Assembly: GCA_964497585.1 (NCBI GenBank)
Contig: CAZCDS010000034.1
Coordinates: 1 to 64,000 of the forward strand
Length of the DNA stretch: 64,000 nt
Direction of reading: 5' to 3'
From: CAZCDS01 sp964497585
GTDB taxonomy: Bacteria > Desulfobacterota > Desulfomonilia > Desulfomonilales > Desulfomonilaceae
Made by a program: the position numbers and the translations under genes. Within the stretch, counting starts at the first letter, position 1. Every line of letters begins with the position of its first letter. The notes under the pieces are model-generated. The model had not been told where the DNA came from, made no database searches, and saw nothing but the letters and a program-made list of their open reading frames with translations. Below are positions 45,279-54,622 of this stretch, piece by piece.

Positions 45279-48200
45279 TCAGAGCCTCGCCAAAACCTCC
45301 TGCGTCTTGGCCAGCCAGTAATCCATGCCCATCTCCTGGAACATGGACTCGGCTTTTTTCAGTTTTGCAAGGGCCTTTTCTTTTTGGCCCCTGTCCGCGT
45401 AGATTTCGCCCAGGAAGAGATACCCCTGCGTGGACCACGGTTTCGCACTCAATTCCTCCAGCTTTCTGATTCCTTCCAAGACCAACTGACGTGCATTATC
45501 AGCTCCAGAAAGATCTGACTTGCCGACTATCCTTCCGAGCCAGATTGTTGAATATCCTGCCAACGTGCTTTCATTATTGGTTTGCGACAGGCCTATGGCT
45601 TCCTTCATAGAGTTTCGTGCCATCTCCAGGTCACCTGATTCAAAGTCAATCATACCTGTTACCAAGAAGCGAAGAGAGTGCCAAAAGGAAACACCCGCGT
45701 CCGACTGAATTTCGTTGCCCTTTTCTACAAATTCCCTCGAGGTTTCAAATTCCTTTGTCAGTAGATATCCCCACCCCAGCAAGAACCAGGCTACATGCAA
45801 TATAATGTAAGCTTTCGTATCTTCGAGAAGCGTGATAGCCTTTCGACTATGCTCAATCGCATTTTTCCCGTCTCCCCTGATGTTGAAGAACCAGCCACTA
45901 CAGAACTCCATCCATCCCGAACCAAATTTGTCATTGACCTCTGTTGTGACAAACCGGGCTCCTCTCTCAAGAATGACCTTTCCTTCTTCAAATCGCCCCA
46001 TCCATCCCATGACCCATCCGTAATAGCCGTGGGCTGCGGAGTATACATTCCATCCCGATGCAAATGAGTCATGCTCTTTCCCATTGTCTTCGAGCAAGAG
46101 GATGGTTTTGGCTGAGATGTCAGCCAGTTTCGATAGCTGTCCCGCAACGATGCAAGAAGGAAAAAGGTCAAACTCGGTTCTAATCATCAGTTCAAAATCT
46201 TGTATCTTCTCAGCTTCCTCAAAGGATCTCTCAGAGTATTCAATTCCGAGCAGCGGCTTTCCTTGTCTAGTGCCGTAATATCGGCCCATCCGGCTGTAGA
46301 AGACGGACAGGCTTCTTCTATCTCCAATTCTTTCTGATAGTTCCGCCCCCGCCTCTAGAAGTTGAAGGGAGTCTTCAGGATAACCCACCACCATCATGGG
46401 ACCCAACATGAAATGAAGGATTTCAACCCGCCTTCTGAGATTCTCTTCGCTGTCGTCCTGCCCCTCCAGGACCCTGTAGGCCATCCTGAAGAACCGGAAA
46501 GCTTCGAACGTTGCGTCATTGCGCTGGGCCTTGGTCGCAGAAGCCTTGAGGTATTCATAAGCCTTGGTTTTGTTTTCACTCTTCGAATAGTGATATGCGA
46601 GCATCTCGTAAAACTCTTCCAGGCGGTCTGAGAAAAGCCCCTCCATAGCCTCTCCTATTTTCTCATGTATCTCCTTTCGCCTCTTCAGGAGCAGGCTGTT
46701 GTAGGCAACCTCTTGCGTGAGCGCATGCTTGAAGATGTATTCCAGCTCAGGGAACAGCCTCTTCTCATAGATGAATTCCAATCCCTGCAGGTTGAGCAGA
46801 TGAGATTTGAGATCTTCCCTCATGCCCGTGATAGCCTGGAGAATGCGGAAGAAGAACTCCCGTCCAATCACAGAGGCAACTTGCAGCAGGCGCTTGAGTG
46901 TTTCCTCGAGACGGTCTATTCGAGAAGCTATGATGCCTTGAATGGTATCCGGCACTTGTATTTCGGCTGCTTCCCGTGCCAAAATGAACTGCTGGTTTCT
47001 CTTTTGAATAGAACCGTTTTCCAATAGGCTATGCGTCAGCTCTTCCATGAAGAGCGGATTCCCAGAGGCTCTGCCCAAGATGAGTTCCCTCAATTCGGGC
47101 TCAACGTCTCCACCTTCAAGAATGGCCTGCACCAGCTCAGCGCTTGTAATGGCAGAGAGCTGGTCTACGCCCACCTGCGTGTAGTACGATTTGCTTCCCC
47201 ACGCATGGGTGTACTCCGGCCGATACAGGAGAATTAGCATGATTCGTGTGTTGGGTATCGCCCCTATGAGATAGGCTAAGAGCTCCTCGGTCGTCTTGTC
47301 AATCCAGTGAAGATCCTCGATAGCCAGAACAATCGGCACGTTTTGACTCCCCCGAACAAAGAGGTCCCTGATCGCTTCGAATATTCTTTCTTTCTTCTGT
47401 CCCGGTTCAAGTTTCACATACTCTTCATCTTCCGCCTTTAACGACAAGAGATCCTGAAAGGGCGCTATTATCCTTCTCAGATCCTCATCAAGTCTGATAA
47501 TCTTCTCTTCCATCTTGCCCTTGATCACCGTTTCGGCGTCACCTTCCTTGATACCGGCAAATGATCTAAAGAAGTCGAGTATCGGCAAATAGGGCATTGA
47601 CCCGCCATAATGCAAGCAGCGCCCTTCCAGGTAGGTGTACTGGCCCTGGGGCAAGTAATTTCTAAACTCGTGAAGGATTCTGGATTTGCCTACCCCGGCT
47701 TCACCCACGATGCCTACGACCTGTCCGTGCCCGGATTTGACTTGTTTGAATGCGTCAGCAAGGCTCTCAAGTTCCCGTTTTCGACCGACGAATCTCGTGA
47801 ATCCCCTCCCTGCTGCAGCCTCGATTCTTGTCTCCACATCGCCGACCTTGAGGAGCCGGTAGGCCTTAACCGGTTCTTCTTTTCCTTTCACTGCGAGCGG
47901 TCCAAGGAACTCAAACTGGAAGAAATCCCTTGTGGGCCAATACGTATGCTTGGAAACGAGCACGGAACCAGGTTCGGCATTGCTCTCCATGCGGGCGGCC
48001 AAATTGGCCGTGTCCCCTTGAGCCGTGTAGTCCATGCGCAGATCGTCCCCAATGGAACCGACCACCACAGGACCGGAGTTGAGGCCAATGCGCATCTTAA
48101 AGTCGATGCCGTACTGTTTGTGGAGCTTCTCTGCGTAGGGAAGGAGAGCTTTCTGAGCAGCGAGAGCCGCATGGCACGCCCGCTGAGCGTGATCCTCGTG

Positions 48201-48650
48201 CGCGACGGGAGCACCGAAGAGCGCCATCAGGCCGTCCCCTCGGAACTCGTTGACCGTTCCCTCGAAGCGGTGGATCTCGTCCATGAGGATGCGAAAGCAG
48301 CCGTCCAGGATCTCGTGAACATCTTCCGGGTCGAGCTTCTCGGACATGGGAGTAAACCCAGCTACGTCAGCAAACATCACTGTAACGAGCTTGCGTTCAC
48401 CCTCGATCGCGCTCCGGCTGGTCAGGATTTTCTCAGCAAGGAATTTAGGCGTGTACGACCTAGGTTGGTCGTAATCGATGGGCGGGGTTTCTTCATCGGT
48501 CGCGAGGTGATGGCCGCAGTTACCGCAGAACTTGTCCTCAAAAAGACATTCTGCGCCGCATTGGTCACAGGTGCGGGAAAGTTTCGCGCCGCATTCCCGA
48601 CAAAACCTGTTCGTTTCGGGATTCTCCGTCCGGCATCCGGTGCATTTCAT
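45279..48650 (-). CDS. Cyclase-ATPase-TPR signalling protein, array copy 5
   Basis: About 1123 residues from the ATG at 48650, which has GAGGGGGG five bases upstream; an upstream in-frame start would add 24 residues with no family match. Zinc ribbon (CTGCRTENPETNRFCRECGA), cyclase, ATPase (GEAGVGKS; VLAIEDLHWID) and TPRs as in copies 1 and 4. It keeps the family tail GMDYWLAKTQEVLARL. As the first gene of the series it is probably close to the promoter of the whole array. Confidence 0.9.
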   Translation of the reverse strand: MKCTGCRTENPETNRFCRECGAKLSRTCDQCGAECLFEDKFCGNCGHHLATDEETPPIDYDQPRSYTPKFLAEKILTSRSAIEGERKLVTVMFADVAGFTPMSEKLDPEDVHEILDGCFRILMDEIHRFEGTVNEFRGDGLMALFGAPVAHEDHAQRACHAALAAQKALLPYAEKLHKQYGIDFKMRIGLNSGPVVVGSIGDDLRMDYTAQGDTANLAARMESNAEPGSVLVSKHTYWPTRDFFQFEFLGPLAVKGKEEPVKAYRLLKVGDVETRIEAAAGRGFTRFVGRKRELESLADAFKQVKSGHGQVVGIVGEAGVGKSRILHEFRNYLPQGQYTYLEGRCLHYGGSMPYLPILDFFRSFAGIKEGDAETVIKGKMEEKIIRLDEDLRRIIAPFQDLLSLKAEDEEYVKLEPGQKKERIFEAIRDLFVRGSQNVPIVLAIEDLHWIDKTTEELLAYLIGAIPNTRIMLILLYRPEYTHAWGSKSYYTQVGVDQLSAITSAELVQAILEGGDVEPELRELILGRASGNPLFMEELTHSLLENGSIQKRNQQFILAREAAEIQVPDTIQGIIASRIDRLEETLKRLLQVASVIGREFFFRILQAITGMREDLKSHLLNLQGLEFIYEKRLFPELEYIFKHALTQEVAYNSLLLKRRKEIHEKIGEAMEGLFSDRLEEFYEMLAYHYSKSENKTKAYEYLKASATKAQRNDATFEAFRFFRMAYRVLEGQDDSEENLRRRVEILHFMLGPMMVVGYPEDSLQLLEAGAELSERIGDRRSLSVFYSRMGRYYGTRQGKPLLGIEYSERSFEEAEKIQDFELMIRTEFDLFPSCIVAGQLSKLADISAKTILLLEDNGKEHDSFASGWNVYSAAHGYYGWVMGWMGRFEEGKVILERGARFVTTEVNDKFGSGWMEFCSGWFFNIRGDGKNAIEHSRKAITLLEDTKAYIILHVAWFLLGWGYLLTKEFETSREFVEKGNEIQSDAGVSFWHSLRFLVTGMIDFESGDLEMARNSMKEAIGLSQTNNESTLAGYSTIWLGRIVGKSDLSGADNARQLVLEGIRKLEELSAKPWSTQGYLFLGEIYADRGQKEKALAKLKKAESMFQEMGMDYWLAKTQEVLARL

Positions 48651-48747
48651 CGGACCCCCCTCACAGGAAATGCAAGGAATTCCGAATTTGTAGGAGTTCG
48701 CCTGGAGGCCCTTCCCAGACAAAGGCCTCGGCTTTTCCCGACAGAGG

Positions 48748-48765
48748 ATTACGAGCTATCGTAAT
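48748..48765. promoter_or_regulatory. Perfect palindrome upstream of the cyclase array
   Basis: ATTACGA and TCGTAAT form a 7-bp inverted repeat with a 4-base centre, about 100 bases before the first array gene and just after the DMT transporter stop. It may be an operator for the array. No promoter boxes were assigned with confidence, and a terminator role is less likely without a T-run. Confidence 0.45.
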
Positions 48766-48796
48766 TTATCATGTTAGCCTTTTTTGCGAATCCGCG

Positions 48797-49714
48797 TCAA
48801 TCTCTTCTGATGCGGGCCGGGGTCCTCTCGTCCTGCTCCCGATCGATCCCAAGCAGAACGATCGCATTCACCACGAGGACCGCACCGGCGATTTGCAGGG
48901 CTGCAAGGTGTTCGCCGAGAAAGAGGAACGCCATGACTCCCGCGGCGATAGGTTCCAAGGTAGCAGTGATCATGGCTCTGGTGGAACGGATCTGATTTAT
49001 GCCAAGGAAGAACAGGGCAAAGGGAGCGATGGTTCCCGGAACGACTATGTAGATGATGCACATCCATTGGAACAGACTGTACGACTCGTACAGAAACCCG
49101 AAGGGAGTCAGAATCACCTGCCACGTCACCGCGGCGAACAACAGCGCGTAAAAGGCTACAGTCCACGGGGAGTATCGGTGCATGGACCGTTCCCCGAGCA
49201 GGGAGTACGCCGCGTAGCACACCGCGGATGCGAGCCCACCGAGTATCCCCAGGCGGTTCATGTGGAGGAGTTCCAGATTGTAGCCTCCCGCAACGAGGTA
49301 GCAGCCTCCGAGCGCAAGGATCAAGGCACCGATCTTGGAAACGGTCAAGCGTTCGCCCCAGAAGGCGATGGAGAAAACCGCCGTGAGCATAGGAGATAGA
49401 TACTGGAGGAGTATCGCTGCCATGACCTGAATCTTGCTGATCGCGTAGAAATAGGTCAGTTGAAGTGCGGCCATGACCACGCAGCCGAGGAGAAAAAAAT
49501 ATCCTATGTCCCGTGCACGGATGGTCAGGAGGTTCCTTGCGAAGATGAGAAAACCGATTCCCAGCAGCACAGAGGCCAGCGTCACCCGCACCTGCACCAG
49601 TTCCGGCGGCGTGATTCCGCTCCGGAAGAGGACCTTGGCCAAAGTCCCGGACGACGCCCAAAAGAGCGCGGCAAGAGCCACGTACAGATAGCCTTTTGTG
49701 GTCGGAGAAAACAT
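48797..49714 (-). CDS. EamA/DMT-superfamily transporter
   Basis: A 305-residue permease with ten predicted helices arranged as two five-helix EamA repeats (first ending VSKIGALILALGGCYLVAGG, second ending ALQIAGAVLVVNAIVLLG). Drug/metabolite transporters of this type export amino acids or other small molecules; the substrate is not predictable. ATG start. Nothing in the context links it to the cyclase array except position. Confidence 0.9.
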   Translation of the reverse strand: MFSPTTKGYLYVALAALFWASSGTLAKVLFRSGITPPELVQVRVTLASVLLGIGFLIFARNLLTIRARDIGYFFLLGCVVMAALQLTYFYAISKIQVMAAILLQYLSPMLTAVFSIAFWGERLTVSKIGALILALGGCYLVAGGYNLELLHMNRLGILGGLASAVCYAAYSLLGERSMHRYSPWTVAFYALLFAAVTWQVILTPFGFLYESYSLFQWMCIIYIVVPGTIAPFALFFLGINQIRSTRAMITATLEPIAAGVMAFLFLGEHLAALQIAGAVLVVNAIVLLGIDREQDERTPARIRRD

Positions 49715-49974
49715 GGGTATACCGGGCGACCGGACCGGCCGACGACAACGTGGGGCTCAGTGAGCATTACGTGCGGGCCCCGACAAAGCCTGCTCGATGG
49801 CAGCGATTATTGCACAGCCTGGAACCTCTTTCCAGATTTCGGCAATGGCGCGAGATCTTGCATGGAGCGAGAAAACCGGCTACCCTCAGAGACTCAAACG
49901 TTCAGGAACCAGCTATCCGGACGGTACGGACTTCAGCCCACGTGGTGCAAGGTCGATCGGAAAAGGGAGCGCAC

Positions 49975-50514
49975 GTGATCTCGCAGGAGCTTCTGGAAAC
50001 AATTCGGAACGGTTTCTCGCTGGACTGGGAAGGAAATCACGGTATCGGCCATTTCCTCAGGGTCAGAGACAACGGGCTCAGGCTGGCCGAACGCACGGGC
50101 GCCAGGCGCGACCTTGTGGAGCTTTTCGCGTTCCTGCACGATTCAAAGCGTCGAAACGAGCTTTTCGACCGCAATCACGGGGCACGGGCCGCAGAATTCC
50201 TTCGGAGGCTTCAGGGAGGCTTGATCCGCCTCACCAACGAGGATCTCGAACTCCTCGCTCACGCGTGTGCAGACCATGCTAGGGGGCTCAAGCACGGGGA
50301 CATAACCGTCATCACCTGCTGGGACGCGGACAGACTCGACCTGGGTCGAGTCGGCGCGAAGCCGAGCCCGAGAAAGCTCTGCACCGACGCAGCCAAGGAC
50401 CCGGAAACGATAGAATGGGCTTTTAAGCGGAGCATCCAAGCCAGCCGCGGGATCGTTTCGTCCTGGTATAGATTTACAGGACGGACCGGAAAGCCGCGCA
50501 GCACAGGGAGGTAA
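49975..50514 (+). CDS. HD-domain-like protein
   Basis: A 179-residue protein with an HD-type hydrolase pattern: His in GNHGIGHFLRVRDNG, the His-Asp pair in FAFLHDSKRR, further His in DRNHGARAAEF and CADHARG, and the terminal Asp in CWDADRLDLGR. HD enzymes are phosphohydrolases of nucleotides. The start is GTG at 49975 with AGGGAG at suitable distance; the open frame upstream has no coding look. The gene diverges from the DMT transporter. Substrate unknown. Confidence 0.75.
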   Translation: MISQELLETIRNGFSLDWEGNHGIGHFLRVRDNGLRLAERTGARRDLVELFAFLHDSKRRNELFDRNHGARAAEFLRRLQGGLIRLTNEDLELLAHACADHARGLKHGDITVITCWDADRLDLGRVGAKPSPRKLCTDAAKDPETIEWAFKRSIQASRGIVSSWYRFTGRTGKPRSTGR

Positions 50515-50571
50515 ACGGATCGGGCTGCGACGGATTATACCTCGGCGTGGCTATTCATTCGGGAGGGCTGT

Positions 50572-51651
50572 ATGGTGAAGGGGTGGTCGGATTTTTCGCT
50601 GCAGGTAGTGTTTATCCTTATTATGATATGGTTGACCGGCCTGAGCTGCGATGCCCAGGAATCAAGACCCGGCCAGTCACATCACTCGCCGAACGGCTTC
50701 CGCAATCCCCACGAGTCTGAGCATCCGGGTTTCCTCGGTTTTCTGAAATGGCGCTGGAGGCGGCTCTGGCAGGACTCAGCTCCTCCCGAGACACACCGCT
50801 TCACGGTAGCCGACAACGATCCGGGATTCCTCGCAGCGAACCGCAGCAAAACCACCTTGACCTGGATCGGCCACGCAACGGTTCTCCTGCAACTCGCGGG
50901 GAAGAATATTCTTACGGATCCCCAGTTTTCCGACCGCGCGTCACCCTTCCGATGGATCGGACCGAAGCGGGTCGTACCACCGGGACTGGCGCTCGAGGAG
51001 CTTCCCGAGATCGATGTGGTGGTCATCTCTCACGACCATTACGACTCCCTTGATGAGCCTTCCGTTAGGGCGCTCCATAATCGCAGAGGCGGACGTGAGA
51101 CGACGTTCTTTGTACCGTCGGGCCTCAAAGCCTGGTTCACCGACCTCGGTATCAGCCGGGTGGTCGAGTTAGACTGGTGGGACAAGCAGGCTTACGACGG
51201 CCTCGAAGTAATCTGCATTCCGGTTCACCACTGGAGCCAACGAAGCGTCATTGACCGCAATTCGAGACTCTGGGCCGGTTGGGCGATCCGGTCGAATGAC
51301 TTCGGGTTTTTCTTCTGCGGTGACACGGGGTACTCGCCGGTCTTCAAAGAGATCGGCAAGAGACTGGGACCCTTCGATCTGGCGGCGATCCCCATCGGCG
51401 CGTACGAACCGCGGTGGTTCATGAAGTTCTACCACGTGAATCCAGAGGAGGCCGTGCAGATTCACTCGGATGTACATTCGAAGAAATCGATTGGCATCCA
51501 TTGGGGCACCTTTCCGTTGACTGACGAGCCTCTGGACGAGCCCCCAAGGAGACTCTCCCAGGCGGTGAAGAGCAAGGGGCTCCGGCCGGAAGCCTTTGGC
51601 GTACTCAAACATGGCGAGACAATCGTGCTCGATAGCCCTCCGAGCAACTGA
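50572..51651 (+). CDS. NAPE-PLD/UlaG-like metallo-beta-lactamase-fold lipoprotein
   Basis: About 359 residues. A signal of lipoprotein type (VVFILIMIWLTGLSC, lipobox-like LSC) is followed by an MBL-fold domain: TWIGHATVLLQL, the metal ligands VISHDHYDSLD, then PVHHWSQRSV and GDTGYSPVF, and the ending IGIHWGTFPL. These match the N-acyl-phosphatidylethanolamine phospholipase D-like class of hydrolases. It probably acts at the periplasmic side of a membrane. ATG start with GGGAGG upstream. Substrate uncertain: phospholipid-like or other. Confidence 0.85.
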   Translation: MVKGWSDFSLQVVFILIMIWLTGLSCDAQESRPGQSHHSPNGFRNPHESEHPGFLGFLKWRWRRLWQDSAPPETHRFTVADNDPGFLAANRSKTTLTWIGHATVLLQLAGKNILTDPQFSDRASPFRWIGPKRVVPPGLALEELPEIDVVVISHDHYDSLDEPSVRALHNRRGGRETTFFVPSGLKAWFTDLGISRVVELDWWDKQAYDGLEVICIPVHHWSQRSVIDRNSRLWAGWAIRSNDFGFFFCGDTGYSPVFKEIGKRLGPFDLAAIPIGAYEPRWFMKFYHVNPEEAVQIHSDVHSKKSIGIHWGTFPLTDEPLDEPPRRLSQAVKSKGLRPEAFGVLKHGETIVLDSPPSN

Positions 51652-51813
51652 CGCCATTTCTCCGGTGGAGTTCACGGGGAAGCCTTCGTCATCTCCCGTG
51701 CCGCCCGACTGCCCGTTTCTGTCCTTTTCGGGGGCCGGCGTGGCAGTGTCGGGGCGCTGCTTAGAAATCGGCTGTCACGGGCTTCCGCACATAGTAAATT
51801 TGGGTCACCTAGG

Positions 51814-53316
51814 ATGAAGGGAAAAAGCAGACGGTTCGTCTATGTGAACGACTGCAAAGCACGATACTTGCGGTGGTGTGGTGCGATTATTCTGCTCATT
51901 TTTCTCAGTCACGCTCACGCCTTGAACGCGATCGAGGAGGGGCTCTGGGCTGCCGTCCGGGCCGGCGATGAAGAGCGGGTGGAACAAATGCTCGCCCACG
52001 GTGCCGATGTCAATGCAACTAACGACTTCGGAACAACCGCTTTGATACTCGCTGCAAAAAAAGGCCACACGAAGATCGTCAAACTGCTCCTCGAGAAGGG
52101 AGCGGACGTGCGCTCCACGGAACGAAACGGCTTCACCGCGTTGCGGTGGGCCGCGGAGAAAGGTCACAAGGACATAGTCCTGATGCTGAGGGCCAGCCAG
52201 CCGGACGTTGTCAAGCCTCAGGAAGGAACCGAGCCAGAGGACACCAGCGAGCTCGCATCCAAGATCCAATCCGGGGGCAGCGTCGAGCGCAAGGCCGAGA
52301 TCGTGCCCGAACGCAAGATCGAACTCAGGAACATTCCTCCGTTGTATACCGAGCCGAAGTTGGCTGGAGAGGGGATTTGGCAGTGGAAGGACATGCCGAG
52401 AGGAGCGAACGGTCTGCCCGTTATTTATCGGACCGTGTACAGGCCCAGCTCCCGATTTCCCAACGCGATCGTCTACATGCTTCTTTTTGACATGAGACGC
52501 GTTTCCATGCGACTCTACCTGGGATCCAGTGAGCACAAACGCGGGGAGTGTCCGTCCAGGGTTGAACGGTCCGAGCAACCTTTCCTTCTGGCAATAACCA
52601 ACGGCCTTTGGCAAACGAGGCACGCGGGCCGCGGCGGAATCATCTGCCGGGGAAAAATCTTAAAGAAACCGGCCGACGGCGTCGCGTCCATCGTCCTGTT
52701 CAAGGACGGGATGGTGGACATCCTGGATTGGAACGACAACATTCCCCTCTCTCAGGTTCGTGACGCACGCCAGTTGAAACACCTGATCGTAAGACGCGGC
52801 AAGGTCGTCACGTCGATCATGAAAAGAGGCAGGGAAGTGCACGCGGAAATCGGACTCGGCTCCCTGCTCAACAAGGACCGACCGGTGCTCAGACGGCCGG
52901 CGCCAAGAGCTTCGAAGAAGTCGGAGAAGACTCCCAAGACGAAGTGGGTCCTTAATCTCACCTCCGGCCCGCTTTGGTTCATCGCCACGCGAAGCGCCTT
53001 CGGTATTCGAAGAGACGGAAACCTCGTGTACGCTCTCGGCCATCATATCAGCACGAAGGATCTTGCCAAAGCGCTTGTTCTGGCGAGCTGTGTTCGCGCG
53101 ATTCACGGGGATGCCAATCCCGGCAATGCTGTCGGGATTCTCTATTACACCGATGAAGACGGGAGGATCGTCAAGAAGGCCCGGCTATCCACTCTCCAAG
53201 CCCGAAGCACGTTGACGAGATACTTGGATCGTGCATACCCGAAGGATTTCTTTGCGTTTTTCAGCCGAGAGGATAAGAGTGACACGGTCGACTCTCTTGG
53301 AGCCTTCCCCGAATAA
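51814..53316 (+). CDS. Exported ankyrin-repeat protein with phosphodiester-glycosidase-like domain
   Basis: A 500-residue protein with a signal/anchor segment (WCGAIILLIFLSHAHA, about 22-37), three ankyrin repeats (about 42-130; GADVNATNDFGTTALILAAK and relatives), a linker, then a C-terminal domain. That domain resembles the DUF2233/NAGPA phosphodiester glycosidase family: LAITNGLWQ...GGIICRGKI and the WFIATRSAFGIRRDGNLVYA with HGDANPG near the end. This call is by eye and moderate. Ankyrin repeats fused to such a domain in a secreted protein are unusual. ATG start; weak ribosome site. Confidence 0.65.
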   Translation: MKGKSRRFVYVNDCKARYLRWCGAIILLIFLSHAHALNAIEEGLWAAVRAGDEERVEQMLAHGADVNATNDFGTTALILAAKKGHTKIVKLLLEKGADVRSTERNGFTALRWAAEKGHKDIVLMLRASQPDVVKPQEGTEPEDTSELASKIQSGGSVERKAEIVPERKIELRNIPPLYTEPKLAGEGIWQWKDMPRGANGLPVIYRTVYRPSSRFPNAIVYMLLFDMRRVSMRLYLGSSEHKRGECPSRVERSEQPFLLAITNGLWQTRHAGRGGIICRGKILKKPADGVASIVLFKDGMVDILDWNDNIPLSQVRDARQLKHLIVRRGKVVTSIMKRGREVHAEIGLGSLLNKDRPVLRRPAPRASKKSEKTPKTKWVLNLTSGPLWFIATRSAFGIRRDGNLVYALGHHISTKDLAKALVLASCVRAIHGDANPGNAVGILYYTDEDGRIVKKARLSTLQARSTLTRYLDRAYPKDFFAFFSREDKSDTVDSLGAFPE

Positions 53317-53373
53317 CCTTAGGGGGAATGCCTGTTGCAGAGCAGTGTGCACATGGTGAAGGCTTACCCTCAC

Positions 53374-54267
53374 TCAGTGTGCGGTACCGCGATTGCATTG
53401 GGAGAGGATCGGATCATACATTTTCGTCTTGAAGTAACTGTGGGACGGGTAACATTTACACATCAGCAGAAAGAACATCTTGTCCCAGAGCTGTTTCTCT
53501 TCTTCCAGGGACTCGAAGTTTCCACCGCCTTTAGAAATCATAATATCGGCTTGCTCCACGTAATCCCGCACCTCCGGCGAACACCTTGACACGATCGTCC
53601 CGGGTACCGGCCCGTCGATGCCGTTTGCAACGACCTTCACTACATCGTCCATCCCAACGGCGCGCGCTTCCGCAACCGTGACGTCGTTAAGAACCGGGAG
53701 GTTTCTAACGACGAATACTATTTCGGTGTTGAACAGCTTGTTCATAGTTTCTATGAGCAACCGGTCAAAGACGATTTCTCCTGAGTTGTCTCCGACATAG
53801 ACTACGAGATCACTCTCTGCGAGCCGGTCTCGCAGTTGCAGGAAGCATTCTTCGGAGACGGGTTTCTGGAGCTTCTCCCATATGATGGGCTCCACGTCGA
53901 TTGAACCATCGGACCAGAGAACATCGAGAGAGTTTCCTATCACGGCTAGATTTACCGCAGTGTACAGGGCGTCCCGGGCCTCCTCGACCAACTTTTTCAG
54001 GGAGGGGTACAGCTCCAGCCCTTTGCGGTTCTGACGATCCTTCACGGCCTTGAAGGGATCGGGATTGCCGAGGCCTGCGGTGATTTTTCCACAAGCAATC
54101 TCAAACACTTCCGGACTCGTCCGTCCCCAGTCGAGTCCTCTGATCGAGGGGATCTCCAGGATATCCCTCACCACCTCTCGAATCGTGTGCTCGTCGGCCG
54201 TCAGCTCTCTGATAGCTGAAACAGACGCCTTGAGGATACACGTAATGCAATCCGGTCTGAGTAGCAT
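53374..54267 (-). CDS. DUF89 (ARMT1-like) phosphatase family protein
   Basis: A 297-residue member of the DUF89 family, which includes metal-dependent damage-control phosphatases. It has the N-terminal LRPDCITCILKA (CxxC), the metal site VVYVGDNSGEIVFDRLL and the MISKGGGNFESL motif, and the ending CYPSHSYF. ATG at 54267 is preferred, with AAAGGA just upstream; the frame is open 27 codons further without support. It is divergent from the MarR gene. It could act on sugar phosphates or a methyltransferase-related intermediate. Confidence 0.85.
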   Translation of the reverse strand: MLLRPDCITCILKASVSAIRELTADEHTIREVVRDILEIPSIRGLDWGRTSPEVFEIACGKITAGLGNPDPFKAVKDRQNRKGLELYPSLKKLVEEARDALYTAVNLAVIGNSLDVLWSDGSIDVEPIIWEKLQKPVSEECFLQLRDRLAESDLVVYVGDNSGEIVFDRLLIETMNKLFNTEIVFVVRNLPVLNDVTVAEARAVGMDDVVKVVANGIDGPVPGTIVSRCSPEVRDYVEQADIMISKGGGNFESLEEEKQLWDKMFFLLMCKCYPSHSYFKTKMYDPILSQCNRGTAH

Positions 54268-54622
54268 GGTTCCTTTCCTGATACAGGCGTGCCTGTCTTC
54301 CGTAATCGATCCATCAGGGCACGGTTTTTGGTTTCCAGGTTCCACCATATATCAAATTCTCTATTTTCGGGAAGACCCTTCTTCTCGGAGTCGAGCATTC
54401 GAGCACCCGGGCCGATCATCGGTGAATACCGAGAAGATGGGTCCGTTGACACGGCCCGCCGCACCACGTATGCTGTCATCTCGATGGGCACCGAGCGGCG
54501 CTCACGGGGAACCCCGAGTCGGTCCCCCGTTTCCGGGAATCCAGTCATCGGCCGCGTGAACGACCTCTGTGGAAACCCGTTAATACCTTGTACATCTGGC
54601 CACAGGTGGTGCGGAAAACCCT
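54268..54622. other. 355-bp divergent intergenic region
   Basis: Lies between a minus-strand DUF89 gene and the plus-strand MarR gene, so it should contain promoters for both. No convincing -35/-10 pair or long palindrome was found. No gene is seen. Confidence 0.4.

Noticed and set aside
28982..48650. A CRISPR-like or transposon-related repeat array
   Set aside because: The repeats are long protein-coding paralogues, with no short regular spacers, transposase or terminal repeats.
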